NCBI RefSeq assembly: GCF_001424565.1 | Contig: NZ_LMOL01000016.1 | Location: 160,523 to 224,522, forward strand | DNA: 64,000 bases | Origin: Arthrobacter sp. Leaf141 | GTDB taxonomy: Bacteria; Actinomycetota; Actinomycetes; Actinomycetales; Micrococcaceae | Direction: 5' to 3' | Part shown: positions 53,239 to 61,983 of the stretch, piece after piece | Numbering within the stretch: position 1 is the first letter of the stretch | Layout of the letters: each line of letters starts with the position of its first letter | The notes under the pieces: model-generated | Told to the model about the DNA's origin: nothing | Database searches by the model: none | What the model saw: only the letters and a program-made list of their open reading frames with translations | Program-made: the position numbers and the translations under genes

Positions 53239-53254
53239 TGTTTCACGTGAAACA
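53239..53254. promoter_or_regulatory. parS: parS site 5
   Basis: Perfect consensus TGTTTCACGTGAAACA. Confidence 0.95.
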
Positions 53255-53375
53255 CCACCTCAAGACGACATTCCGTGAATGCACGCAGCGGGCGGTCTGG
53301 TAGGCACAAGGCGTCCTTCACGGCGCCACCGCTCCCACCATGCCTGGCTGTTGGGCTGGCTGTCCGGTTATCGCC

Positions 53376-53411
53376 CCGTACGGCTCACCGCGGCCCGGGG
53401 GAGCCGTACGG
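53376..53411. repeat. Perfect 11-bp inverted repeat with 14-base loop
   Basis: Arms CCGTACGGCTC (53376-53386) and GAGCCGTACGG (53401-53411) around a GC-rich loop. Each arm contains the smaller palindrome CCGTACGG, so cruciform or protein-bound forms are both possible. No U-run, no gene next to it. Confidence 0.6.
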
Positions 53412-53599
53412 CGCCAGTGCCAGTTGGTTCGGTTCTGTGGGGCGCAAGTTGACTGGCAAGAACCAATAGGAGACTCGTGGCCCGGGTGTATGCCGTTGGT
53501 TCCGGAGTTATGGCAACTGCAAATCGTCTTGGACAACTTCGCAGTCTTGGGGCAATTCCGCAACCTGGGCAGCTGCATATCCGTGAGCGAATACACACG

Positions 53600-53643
53600 T
53601 TGTCCACACGAGCGCGGCCAGCTTATCCACACCTTTATTCACA
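53600..53643 (+). promoter_or_regulatory. Cluster of three DnaA boxes
   Basis: TTGTCCACA (53600-53608), TTATCCACA (53623-53631) and TTATTCACA (53635-53643), all in the same orientation and spaced 14 and 3 bases apart. The first is the G variant used in actinobacterial origins; the second is the perfect consensus. Confidence 0.75.
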
Positions 53644-53846
53644 GCCATCGTCTCAGTGAGGATGCTGCCCCGTGGAGCGTACGGTTTCGTCGTCTCCCAC
53701 CCGGGTAAGTCCCGCTGCGCAGTTTCACCCACTTATCGGCGCAACAAATAGGCAGAAGAGCCCAAAATAGCGGAATAATCAGCCTTTTGTGGCTTATAAT
53801 GTCCGTTCTGCGCCTGAATCTTAGATTGCCTATAAAGGAAGGCGCA

Positions 53847-53862
53847 TGTTTCACGTGAAACA
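53847..53862. promoter_or_regulatory. parS: parS site 6
   Basis: Perfect consensus; lies between the two DnaA-box clusters, directly after the AT-rich stretch 53740-53840. Confidence 0.95.
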
Positions 53863-53957
53863 TGACCTGTCTTGGAGCCCAACCAAGATAACCTTGCGCG
53901 CCTTTTGCTCCGCCGCCTGCTGCCAGCTGGCTAAAGTTAGCCACAACCAGCAACTAG

Positions 53958-53978
53958 ATATCCACACCGTTATCCACA
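53958..53978 (+). promoter_or_regulatory. Pair of DnaA boxes
   Basis: ATATCCACA (53958-53966, one mismatch) and TTATCCACA (53970-53978, perfect), same orientation as the cluster 315 bases upstream. Confidence 0.7.
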
Positions 53979-54924
53979 GCCTGATCAACGAGTGATATCC
54001 GCCAGTGAAATCCATAGAGCCGGTTGATGACAAACACTGGAGATGGTGACTGCAGTTCAATTTGGGGTGGGCCGGGGCCAGCATCAATCGCTCAGCCCAC
54101 CAACCGGAAACCCTCGTGGTCACCCACGGTGCCAGCTGGTCACGAACTGCGCAGCGGGCTCTTTCTAGAGCCCATCGGTGGGATTCCTAACGGCGAGCTC
54201 TGGTCGACTGACCCGTCGATGGATGACACCGCCAGTCCTGGCAAAGAAGTCCGCAGAACTCCATGTGCAGAAGTGAATATTCAGCGAAGCGGGCGCCGCG
54301 GCCCGAGTGGCTCGCCTTGGTCCGGCGAATGAACTATGTCTCGACCGAAGTTGATACTGGCGCGGGATCGGCGACTTGTCCTCCGGGCGCCAAAGGTCGA
54401 AGCGACAACACAACCGGGACGGCCGACGCCAAACTGAAGGGTTAAAGAACGTAGCGTCGTCGCCATCCCTGGGGGGAGTGCAACGGTGTCGGCGCGCATC
54501 GGCGTCTGCACTCAATCAAGATTGTCCGCCGCGGAATGGGAAGGATAACAAACGTTGCTACAGGGACCGCACCCAGGCATGTGTTGGCGGTCTACTCATC
54601 AAGCGCAATGCTGTCAGGTGCTCCGTCTCCGCACACCTCACGATGGGAGGGCGGCCGATAATTCCGCTGAAGACTGTGCTTGCGTACTTTGGTCTTGTGG
54701 AGGCGACAGTGAGGAAGCAGTTGACGGGAACAAGCACCAATAGATCACGGCATTGGTTAGGCAATGAGCGTTGCGTTCCGTAGTTGCACCGGGCCGGAGA
54801 CTACGGCAACGTAAGTGGGTGTGGACCCATACGGATGCCACGTCCACATCTGCGCCTACATTATCTTCGTTACAGCGGCGACCTACTGAGATAGAAGTGC
54901 CGTGGACTCGGGAGTTCGCCGTGG

Positions 54925-55144
54925 CGGCCGGGGCCGGCTCGTCACGGATGTAGGCCCCCTCGCCGGTCTTGCTGCCTGGCGCTGAGCCGACGGGGTCCAC
55001 CGACCCGTCGAAATCATGGTCACTTTCCGTGTTCGGACCCGGGTTCGAGTCGATGTCCCCGTCCTTACCAAGGTCCAGGTTCGCTTTTGCGGCCGGCAAG
55101 TGACTCAATCTGCTGACCTTTACTGGAGGTTTCACGTGAAACAC
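54925..55144 (-). pseudogene. Possible gene fragment encoding an Asp/Gly/Pro-rich segment
   Basis: About 57 minus-strand codons with strongly G/C-ended third positions read LDLGKDGDIDSNPGPNTES, then DHDFDGSVDPVGSAPG and ending near DEPAPAATANS. Codon bias drops sharply beyond this. The composition recalls calcium-binding or linker segments of secreted proteins. The frame opens at parS site 7 without a ribosome-binding site, so it is at best a relic. Confidence 0.3.
55128..55143. promoter_or_regulatory. parS: parS site 7 (one-base variant)
   Basis: GGTTTCACGTGAAACA: inner 14-bp palindrome intact, first base T to G. Confidence 0.9.
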
Positions 55145-55411
55145 AAAACCAGAAAACTGCGGCAGACAGCTTCCAGGTAGTCCATTCGGCGAACCGAAGT
55201 TCTCCTGGCAGGCAAGCCAAACGAGGTAGCGTCTTTCGCATCGGTATTGCCCGATCGCCTGATAGCGATATTTCCGAGTGGCCGATGCCTAGACTGCGGA
55301 AGTATGTAGTGCGGTTGGATTTGCAGCTTCGCTAACGGCCGCCTGGATACAGCAAATGCAAGGAGTAGTCCGATGTTCCATCCAAATGAAGAGCCCCAGC
55401 CATTCCTTTAG

Positions 55412-55427
55412 CGTTTCACGTGAAACA
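55412..55427. promoter_or_regulatory. parS: parS site 8 (one-base variant)
   Basis: CGTTTCACGTGAAACA: inner 14-bp palindrome intact, first base T to C. Confidence 0.9.
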
Positions 55428-55752
55428 TCAGTCTGACTGAGAATGATCGGGGTGCTTGGGTTGATGCCTCGGTGTTGATCTGTCGCACACGGGGCGCGCC
55501 CGTAGCGGGCGATTTCGTACCCTGATCCCATGCTTCTCAGAAGCCGAATCACCTACTGACACGCTAAGACGGCATAGGAAAATTTCATCAGTCTCGCATA
55601 GCCGTCAGGCCCGACCAGTCAAGACACATCCGGGCGCTCCTCAACAGAGGAGAGGGGGACGATCCTTGTACGCCGTCCAAGCCGACTGTTCGGTCTCTCA
55701 TCCTGAAGTGCCCGCCAAGCGGAGTGAGCGCTCTGAGGTCCCGTGTCCCTCG

Positions 55753-55768
55753 CGTTTCACGTGAAACA
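55753..55768. promoter_or_regulatory. parS: parS site 9 (one-base variant)
   Basis: CGTTTCACGTGAAACA: same variant as site 8. Confidence 0.9.
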
Positions 55769-56286
55769 TTTGGTGAATCATTAGTACGAGCACCACCGTT
55801 CTCATCCCGATGGAGCTTCTCTCACTCGGTCGCCACGACGGGCATTCGCTTTTGAGTACTATCAAACTTGCCTTTATGACCATGCCAGAGTGGTTGCCGA
55901 TGACAGCAGAGTGAATCAGCTAATCGTGGCACGCAACACTCGCGTCCTGCAGCGAATCAGAGCGACTGAATGACAACCGGTGGCTGGCCTCCCTGGTCGA
56001 AAATGGAACCTGCCAACTCGAAAGACGACCAGCCTACCGGCCATTTCCTCCGACACCCGGGCGGTGGGGCCCGCCTGGTAGTTCCGCATTCATAAGCCGC
56101 CGGCGCCCCATCAGGGGAGTGGGATGCAGCCCGCATGCACCAGCAGCCGCTGAAGGCATTCAAGGCGCTCAAACAGCCACCAAGCAGCCCAGCGCCAATC
56201 AATTTGATGCTCCGCTCATCCAGGACATCAAGGGATTGGCCTTCCGTGGAGGAGCCATCGCGTACCACGCTTCCCGGAAACAGGAA

Positions 56287-56312
56287 AAGGCCCCGTCCAC
56301 AGACGGGGCCTT
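56287..56312 (-). terminator. Terminator of the parAB transcript
   Basis: Perfect 11-bp stem (AAGGCCCCGTC / GACGGGGCCTT) with 4-base loop, followed on the minus strand by TTTTCC. It begins 25 bases after the parB stop. Confidence 0.85.
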
Positions 56313-56336
56313 GCCAAAGAGAGTAGCTTCAAACTG

Positions 56337-57569
56337 TCAGTTCGCAGAACCCGGACTCAGGACATCCATGATGCGATTCAGATCCTCAACGCTGGCAAAC
56401 TCAATGCTTACCTTGCCCTTACGGACACCAAGCGAAATCTTGACATTTGTGTCCAGCCGGTCCGAAAGGGATGACGCGAGATAATCCAAACGCTCATGCC
56501 TGGCACCGGGGCGGGGAATGTTGTTCTTTGCGGGCTTTGCGGGATCCTGGTGCAGGGTTACCGCCTCTTCGGTTGCCCGGACGGACATTCCCTCGGCCAC
56601 AATCTTCTGCGCCAGCCGCTCCATTGCTGCCGCATCGGGAAGGGAAAGGAGGGCCCGTGCATGGCCGGCCGAAAGAACTCCAGCGGCAACCCGACGCTGT
56701 ACCAGGGCCGGAAGCTTCAGCAGGCGAAGCGTATTGGACACCTGTGGCCTGGACCGGCCGATCCGGTCAGCCAACTGTTCGTGGGTAGTGCCAAAGTCCT
56801 CAAGGAGCTGCTGGTACGCTGCTGCTTCTTCCAGCGGGTTCAGCTGGCTGCGGTGCAGGTTTTCCAGCAGGGCATCCCGCAGAAGGTCATCATCGGTGGT
56901 GTCACGGATGATCGCGGGTACCGTTTCGAGGCCTGCGGCCTGTACTGCCCTCCACCGGCGCTCACCCATAACGAGCTCATAAGGCTCGCCATCGGTTTCG
57001 GTTGATTTACGCACCACAATTGGCTGGAGGACGCCGATTTCGCGGACCGAGTGGACAAGCTCTGCCATGTCGTCTTCATCGAAGACGCTGCGGGGTTGTT
57101 TGCGGTTGGGATGAATGTCCAGCACCGGGATTTCAGCGAACCGGGCACCGGGCACTTCAACAAGTTCTACCGCCGGCGCCGGACGTCCCGTCCTGGTGCC
57201 GGCAGGAACTTTGGCCGTCGTCGGAGCATCGGATGTCTTCGCAGCCGTCGCCTCCGCGTCGGAAGCTGAGACCGGAGACTTCCGCGAGCTGGAACCGGCA
57301 GCAGCCGCAGGCGCCGGCTTTTCGGGAACGGAGCCCGAAGCATCAGTTGCTTTGCCGGAAGCTGGTTTCCGGCCGGGCTTGACTGTCTCATCGCCGGTGC
57401 CGGGCGCGGCAACGGTTTCCTCGACAGGCTCAGTCTTCCGCCGCCCTTCAGGGAAAAAGAGATCCACCGGACGCGAAACGGAAGTGCTGTTGCCTGATTC
57501 GCCGGCGCCAGCCGAGCTGGGAATCAGCGCGCCAAGTCCGCGGCCTAAGCCCCGTCGCTTCTCGCTCAT
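56337..57569 (-). CDS. parB: Chromosome partitioning protein ParB
   Basis: 410 aa. After an N-terminal ParA-interaction motif ([17 protein letters not shown]) and an Ala/Pro/Glu-rich linker of about 120 residues comes the CTP-binding N-domain ([20 protein letters not shown], then [20 protein letters not shown] with the GERRxRA motif). The HTH that reads parS follows ([20 protein letters not shown]), then the C-terminal dimerisation domain. Spreads from the parS sites to organise and segregate the origin. ATG 57569 follows GGAGGG. Encoded just downstream of parA. Confidence 0.96.
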   Translation of the reverse strand: MSEKRRGLGRGLGALIPSSAGAGESGNSTSVSRPVDLFFPEGRRKTEPVEETVAAPGTGDETVKPGRKPASGKATDASGSVPEKPAPAAAAGSSSRKSPVSASDAEATAAKTSDAPTTAKVPAGTRTGRPAPAVELVEVPGARFAEIPVLDIHPNRKQPRSVFDEDDMAELVHSVREIGVLQPIVVRKSTETDGEPYELVMGERRWRAVQAAGLETVPAIIRDTTDDDLLRDALLENLHRSQLNPLEEAAAYQQLLEDFGTTHEQLADRIGRSRPQVSNTLRLLKLPALVQRRVAAGVLSAGHARALLSLPDAAAMERLAQKIVAEGMSVRATEEAVTLHQDPAKPAKNNIPRPGARHERLDYLASSLSDRLDTNVKISLGVRKGKVSIEFASVEDLNRIMDVLSPGSAN

Positions 57570-57632
57570 GGGTATGTCCCTCCAGTGGTCCGGGTTGCAG
57601 CCCGGGTCCAGTCGTTGCAGTTTCGAAAGATT

Positions 57633-58517
57633 CTAGCGTTCCGCGATTTCAGCAGCGGCTTCCAGGTAGGACAGTGCTCCTGTGGAGGAGGGGTCGTAAG
57701 TCATGACCGTCTGCTGGTAGCTGGGCGCTTCAGAAATCCGCACCGAGCGGGGAACAACCGCAGAGAGTACCTTCTCAGGGAAATGCTGGCGCACCTCCGC
57801 TGCCACCTGGGCGGCCAGGTTGGTGCGGCCGTCGTACATGGTCAACAGGATGGTGGATACTTCCAGATCAGCATTCAGGTGCTTCTGGATCATTTCGATG
57901 TTCTTCAGCAACTGACTCAGTCCCTCGAGGGCGTAGTACTCGCACTGGATGGGGATCAGTACCTCGCCGGCTGCACAGAAAGCGTTGACCGTCAGCAAAC
58001 CCAGGCTGGGCGGGCAGTCAATAAAAATGTAGTCGAGGCGCTCTTCGCCGTTCTTCTCACGGGTCTTCGCATAAAGGTCGATGGCCCTGCGCAGCCGCTG
58101 CTCGCGGGCCACGAGTGAAACGAGTTCAATCTCTGCGCCGGCCAGGTGGATGGTGGCGGGTGCACAGATGAGGTTCTTGATGTCCGGGCACTGGGCCACA
58201 ACATCCGCCAGGGCCACATCGTTGATCAGCACATCGTAGATGCTGTCGACGTCGGCGTGGTGTTCAATGCCGAGGGCTGTGGACGCATTTCCCTGCGGGT
58301 CAATGTCGATGACCAGGACATTAAGTCCGGCAGCTGCAAGGGCTGCGGCGATGTTCACGGTGGTGGTGGTTTTACCCACACCACCCTTCTGGTTGGAGAC
58401 GGTGAAGATTCGTGTCTTTTCGGGGCGGGGCAAGGGACGCCCCAGAAGCTTCTCCCGGCGCTTGGTTTCATGCGCCAGTTCCTTCGCGATGGGACTTGAG
58501 TCATCCATCGCATCCAT
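57633..58517 (-). CDS. parA: Chromosome partitioning ATPase ParA (Soj)
   Basis: 294 aa from ATG 58517. Deviant Walker A KGGVGKTTTTVNIAAALA preceded by TRIFTVSNQ, switch VLVIDIDPQGNASTALG, and YIFIDCPPSLGLLTVNA. Moves ParB-bound origins over the nucleoid. The frame is open further upstream to GTG 58709 and reads through parS site 10, giving a Val-Ser-Arg-Glu-Thr motif that is also found in annotated ParA N-termini of other actinobacteria. The long form (358 aa) is therefore possible; neither start has a strong ribosome-binding site. Confidence 0.93.
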   Translation of the reverse strand: MDAMDDSSPIAKELAHETKRREKLLGRPLPRPEKTRIFTVSNQKGGVGKTTTTVNIAAALAAAGLNVLVIDIDPQGNASTALGIEHHADVDSIYDVLINDVALADVVAQCPDIKNLICAPATIHLAGAEIELVSLVAREQRLRRAIDLYAKTREKNGEERLDYIFIDCPPSLGLLTVNAFCAAGEVLIPIQCEYYALEGLSQLLKNIEMIQKHLNADLEVSTILLTMYDGRTNLAAQVAAEVRQHFPEKVLSAVVPRSVRISEAPSYQQTVMTYDPSSTGALSYLEAAAEIAER

Positions 58518-58541
58518 AACGTTGCTTCTACCGCCGGCGGT

Positions 58542-58557
58542 TGTTTCACGTGAAACG
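58542..58557. promoter_or_regulatory. parS: parS site 10, upstream of parA
   Basis: TGTTTCACGTGAAACG, last base changed, inner 14 bp intact. It lies 24 bases before the parA ATG at 58517, where ParB binding could repress parAB, or inside the coding region if the longer start is used. Confidence 0.9.
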
Positions 58558-58787
58558 GCCGCGGTTGAAGCTGCTGCTACTACCTGTTTCGGGTGATTAC
58601 CACCGCGGGCAGGGGCAGAGACTGGGCCCGCGACAGACCGCGCCGACCCCAAAGACACAAACGGGGGGATCCGTTGCGTGGAGGCTTCGCTACTGCTCAA
58701 TGGGCACACTCACTCTCGTTCAGCCAATACTGCTGCCGTGGACTAGCCTATCCGCTCAACCCGGCGAACCTGGGCCGCCGGGCTCGC

Positions 58788-59438
58788 CTAGGCCTTCTTT
58801 TGGGACTTGTTTACAACAATGCGGACCACGGTGGTGGGTTCCGCCAGGAGGGTCTCGCCAACGGTGACCACGGAGGTGGAAACGCCGCCCAGCCTGCGGA
58901 TGGTTTTCGCGGCTTTCTCGATTTCCTCACCGGCGCTGCGGCCCTTGATGGCCACCACTTCCCCTTTGCCCGCCAGCAGGGGAATGGTGAGTCCCGCCAG
59001 GTTTGTCAGCGCCGAGACAGCGCGGGCCGTCACCACGTCCGCTTCGACGTGGCCCACCGCGAGTTCGGCGCGGGTCCGCATCACCGTGACGTTGTCCAGC
59101 CCCAGGTCATCAACTACTTCCTGCAGCCAGATCACCCGGCGCTCCAAGGGTTCGATCAGCGTCAATTCGAGGTCGGGACGGGCAATCGCCAGGCAGAGTC
59201 CCGGCAGCCCGGCCCCGCTGCCGACGTCGGCCACCTGGCTTCCCTGCGCAATCTCACTTTCGATGACGGCGCAATTGAGCACATGCCGGCTCCAGAGGCG
59301 GGGTACTTCCCTCGGCCCGATAAGGCCACGTTCGGTACCCGAGGTGGCGAGGTGCTCGACATAGCGCTTCGCAAGCTCCAGCCTGTCGCCGAAGATCTTT
59401 TCAGCGGCCACGAGCTCAGCTGCCGTGATTTCAACCAT
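58788..59438 (-). CDS. rsmG: 16S rRNA (guanine-527-N7) methyltransferase RsmG (GidB)
   Basis: 216 aa. SAM-binding motif VADVGSGAGLPGLCLAIARP followed by LTLIEPLERRVIWLQEV, the C-terminal AVSALTNLAGLTIPLL and LAGKGEVVAIKGRSA, all diagnostic of RsmG. Methylates G527 of 16S rRNA; loss gives low-level streptomycin resistance in other bacteria. ATG 59438 lies 21 bases after the jag stop, part of the yidC-jag-rsmG unit. Confidence 0.95.
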   Translation of the reverse strand: MVEITAAELVAAEKIFGDRLELAKRYVEHLATSGTERGLIGPREVPRLWSRHVLNCAVIESEIAQGSQVADVGSGAGLPGLCLAIARPDLELTLIEPLERRVIWLQEVVDDLGLDNVTVMRTRAELAVGHVEADVVTARAVSALTNLAGLTIPLLAGKGEVVAIKGRSAGEEIEKAAKTIRRLGGVSTSVVTVGETLLAEPTTVVRIVVNKSQKKA

Positions 59439-59459
59439 GGTTAGCGGGTCAGCAATTCT

Positions 59460-60026
59460 CTAGTCTGCGGATACAACAATGTGGCGGCCGGCGCCTTCGC
59501 CCTCGGACTCGCTGACAAGTCCCAGATCGGCTACGGCGTCATGGACGATCTTCCGCTCGTAGGCGCTCATGGGCTCCAGGGCCACGGGCTGGCCGGTCTC
59601 CTTGACTGCTGCTGCGGCATCCTCAGCCACCTTCTGCAGGTGACCGGTCCGCTCCTGGCGGTAGCCGTTGATGTCCAGGACAAGGCGCGAGCGGCTGTCC
59701 GTCGCGGACAGCACGGCAAGCCGCGTCAGTTCCTGGAGGGCTTCCAGGACTTCGCCGTCCTCACCCACCAGGTGGTCCAGGTTATCCGTCTCTTCTTCGG
59801 CCACGATCGAGATGTACGTGCGGCCGTTCCGGACCTCAATGTCGATGTCGCCGTCAATGTCCGCAATGTCCAGCAGCTCTTCGAGGTAGTCCGCCGCGAT
59901 GTCGCCTTCTTCTTCGAGGCGGCTGACGGAGGAGACCTTTGCCGGGGAGTCATCGCCGGCAACGACGTCGTCCCGGCCGTTGATGCCGTCTTCCGTAAGG
60001 GCGTGTTCGGTGCTCTCGGCTGACAT
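59460..60026 (-). CDS. jag: Jag/KhpB-type KH-R3H RNA-binding protein
   Basis: 188 aa. Acidic N-terminus without the Jag-N domain of Firmicutes, then a KH-like domain (about 45-120: YLEELLDIADIDGDIDIEV, then LDHLVGEDGEVLEALQELTR) and a C-terminal R3H domain (MSAYERKIVHDAVADLGLV, ending GRHIVVSAD). Binds single-stranded RNA. The ATG shares one base with the yidC stop (TAATG), so it is coupled to the insertase. Confidence 0.93.
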   Translation of the reverse strand: MSAESTEHALTEDGINGRDDVVAGDDSPAKVSSVSRLEEEGDIAADYLEELLDIADIDGDIDIEVRNGRTYISIVAEEETDNLDHLVGEDGEVLEALQELTRLAVLSATDSRSRLVLDINGYRQERTGHLQKVAEDAAAAVKETGQPVALEPMSAYERKIVHDAVADLGLVSESEGEGAGRHIVVSAD

Positions 60027-61000
60027 TACTTCTTCTTCCTGTTCTTGCGCTGGGGCTGGACACGCTGGATCTTGGGCTCAAGGGCGGCGGCAGCAGCGGC
60101 GTCGGCCTCTTCGTCCTTTTTGCCCGTAAGGATGGACAGGGCCGGCAGGCCCTTGGCGGCGCGGCGCTCCGCCAGGGCCTTCGCTGCGGGGGAACCCGGG
60201 GTGGGCATCCGGCGGATCACAAAGAACTGCTGGGCCATGGTCCAAAGGTTGGTGGTGGTCCAGTAGATGAGGACACCGATGGGGAAGTTGATGCCACCCA
60301 CGCCGAAGACCACCGGCAGGATGTACAGCATCATCTTCTGCTGCCGCATAAACGGGCTGGCCATGGCTTCTTCTGACATGTTCTTCGCCATGATCTGCTT
60401 CTGCGTGATGAACTGCGAGGCGGTCATGGCGAGGATCATCACGATGGAAAGAATCCATGTGGCCGTGACGTTGCCGCCGGCCGGTGTGCCGTGCAGCAAG
60501 GTGGCTGAGAGCGGGGCACCGAAGATGCTGGACTGGTCAAACTGAACGACCTGTTCGTGGCTCATGGCGCCAACGCCTTCGCCTTCACGGGCGTTGGTGC
60601 TGATGCCGGAAAGCACCTGGAACAGCGCGAAGAAGAACGGCATCTGGATCAGCATGGGAAGGCAGGCCGAGAACGGGTTGGTCCCGTGCTTCTTGTACAT
60701 GGCCATCTGCTCCTGCGCCATGGCCTGGCGCGAGAGCTGGTCGGTTTTGCCCTTGTACTTGGTCTGCAGCTTCTTCAGGTCGGGCTGCAGGAGCTGCATT
60801 CCGCGCTGGGCCTTGATCTGTTTGACGAAAACAGGGATTAGGGCGGCACGGATCACCAGCACCAGCCCGATGATGGACAGGGTCCACGTCCACCCGTTGG
60901 CAGCGGGCAGGCCAATGATCGTCAGTCCCTCATGAAAACCCACCATGATGATGGACACGAGCCATTTGAACGGAAACATGATTGTTTCAAAGAAGTCCAT
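60026..61000 (-). CDS. yidC: Membrane protein insertase YidC
   Basis: 324-aa Oxa1/YidC/Alb3 insertase, short Gram-positive form with no large extracytoplasmic domain. The first core helix LSIIGLVLVIRAALIPVFV carries the groove arginine; then the coiled cytosolic loop with QLLQPDLKKLQTKYKGK, and PMLIQMPFFFALFQVLSGI. The C-terminal tail is basic (QRVQPQRKNRKKK). Inserts membrane proteins with SecYEG. Confidence 0.96.
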   Translation of the reverse strand: MDFFETIMFPFKWLVSIIMVGFHEGLTIIGLPAANGWTWTLSIIGLVLVIRAALIPVFVKQIKAQRGMQLLQPDLKKLQTKYKGKTDQLSRQAMAQEQMAMYKKHGTNPFSACLPMLIQMPFFFALFQVLSGISTNAREGEGVGAMSHEQVVQFDQSSIFGAPLSATLLHGTPAGGNVTATWILSIVMILAMTASQFITQKQIMAKNMSEEAMASPFMRQQKMMLYILPVVFGVGGINFPIGVLIYWTTTNLWTMAQQFFVIRRMPTPGSPAAKALAERRAAKGLPALSILTGKKDEEADAAAAAALEPKIQRVQPQRKNRKKK

Positions 61001-61015
61001 ACTTATCCCTATTCG

Positions 61016-61402
61016 TCAGGCCGCACTGCGGCCTTCTTCATCAGTCCGAGCAGCCAGGTACTTGTCCGGGTTGTTCAGCACAACAATTGTGGGGGTCCGG
61101 CCCGCAGGCCATTCCCGGCTCCCGGCGGGGACGTGGTCCACACCGCCGGCGTTCCAAGGGTGGCAGCGGCCAAGGCGCCGGGCTGCCAGCCACGTACCCT
61201 TCACGGCACCGTGGACGGTGACCGCTTCGAGGGCGTAGGCAGAACACGATGGGAAAAAACGGCAGACGGGACCGTACAAGGGGGAAATCACCTTGCGGTA
61301 GGCCATCAGCAGGAGGATGAGGATGTTGCGGGGAAGCGTCCAGATGAACTTCCCGACGGCGGCGGCCACGGAAGGGCGGACGACGGCGGTGGCGTTAGGC
61401 AC
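61016..61402 (-). CDS. yidD: Membrane protein insertion efficiency factor YidD
   Basis: 128 aa (usual 70-120). The YidD core is clear: YRKVISPLYGPVCRFFPSCS with the two Cys residues, then AYALEAVTVHGAVKGTWLAA and RRLGRCHPWNAGG. Acts at the membrane with YidC. GTG 61402 lies within the end of rnpA (overlap 8 bases), so the two are coupled. Confidence 0.94.
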   Translation of the reverse strand: MPNATAVVRPSVAAAVGKFIWTLPRNILILLLMAYRKVISPLYGPVCRFFPSCSAYALEAVTVHGAVKGTWLAARRLGRCHPWNAGGVDHVPAGSREWPAGRTPTIVVLNNPDKYLAARTDEEGRSAA

Positions 61403-61805
61403 GCGGTGTCCCCTCCTGTGTTGTACCGGCAGAACCGCTGGGGGCGCCTTTGAGGGCGCGGCCCGCCAGTCGGTTCAGCGTCGATTCGAGTGCAGCGTTG
61501 TAGTCCGAAAGGAGCTGGTCCCAGCTCGCCGATGCGGACGCGGGCAGCGCCCGCACCACGATGGCGAATCCGGTGCCGTGCTCGCGCAGCGAGACGGCTC
61601 CTGCTTCCCTCAGTCTCCTCTTAACGAGGTTCCTGACCACAGCGTTCCCTACACTCTTGGAAACGATGAACCCGATCCGGCTGGGTTCGTCAGCAGCTAG
61701 TGCTGCCGCATATAACACTACGTTCCGGCGTCCATTGCGGACACCGGAACGTACGGTTGTTGAAAAATCGGTCGCAGTCCTCAGGCGGTTGCGGGCGGCA
61801 AGCAC
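61395..61805 (-). CDS. rnpA: Ribonuclease P protein component
   Basis: 136 aa. Begins LAARNRLRTATDFSTTVRSG and holds the RnpA signature SKSVGNAVVRNLVKRRLREA. Protein subunit of RNase P, which trims tRNA 5' ends. The C-terminal 15 residues are poorly conserved. Follows rpmH by 40 bases, the near-universal order. Confidence 0.95.
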   Translation of the reverse strand: MLAARNRLRTATDFSTTVRSGVRNGRRNVVLYAAALAADEPSRIGFIVSKSVGNAVVRNLVKRRLREAGAVSLREHGTGFAIVVRALPASASASWDQLLSDYNAALESTLNRLAGRALKGAPSGSAGTTQEGTPRA

Positions 61806-61845
61806 CTCTAAACTCGCAGGGAAATGTCTACCGACAAGTCAGTGT

Positions 61846-61983
61846 TTAGGCCGACAGTTCGGTGCGGCCCTTGCCACGACGGGCTGCCAGGATGGCGCGG
61901 CCGGCACGGGTACGCATACGAAGGCGGAAGCCGTGCTTCTTGGCTCGACGGCGGTTATTCGGCTGAAAAGTCCGCTTGCTCAC
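61846..61983 (-). CDS. rpmH: 50S ribosomal protein L34
   Basis: 45 aa, too short for usual length cut-offs. Reads [20 protein letters not shown] near the N-terminus and [18 protein letters not shown] at the end, matching bacterial L34. The start is GTG 61983. First gene of the minus-strand rpmH-rnpA-yidD-yidC unit. Confidence 0.97.
   Translation of the reverse strand: MSKRTFQPNNRRRAKKHGFRLRMRTRAGRAILAARRGKGRTELSA

Larger units (their letters stand above)
51764..56336. other. 4.6 kb gene-poor centromere-like region between trxA and parB
   Basis: No intact gene is convincing here: short frames lack ribosome-binding sites, have mixed codon positions and often start at a parS, which by chance spells Met-Phe-His-Val-Lys. 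The stretch holds nine parS sites, two DnaA-box clusters around an AT-rich core (53600-53978), a hairpin (53376-53411), two plausible gene relics (52678-53158 and 54925-55144), and the parB terminator (56287-56312). Base composition is visibly lower in GC than in the flanking genes. Confidence 0.8.

Noticed and set aside
54376-54783. 135-aa plus-strand open frame in the gap
   Set aside because: No ribosome-binding site, no codon bias and no recognisable domain.
54638-55144. 168-aa minus-strand open frame starting at a parS site
   Set aside because: Its Met-Phe-His-Val-Lys start is simply the parS palindrome read as codons, and several short frames in the gap begin this way. Only the first third shows coding bias, so at most a relic is reported.
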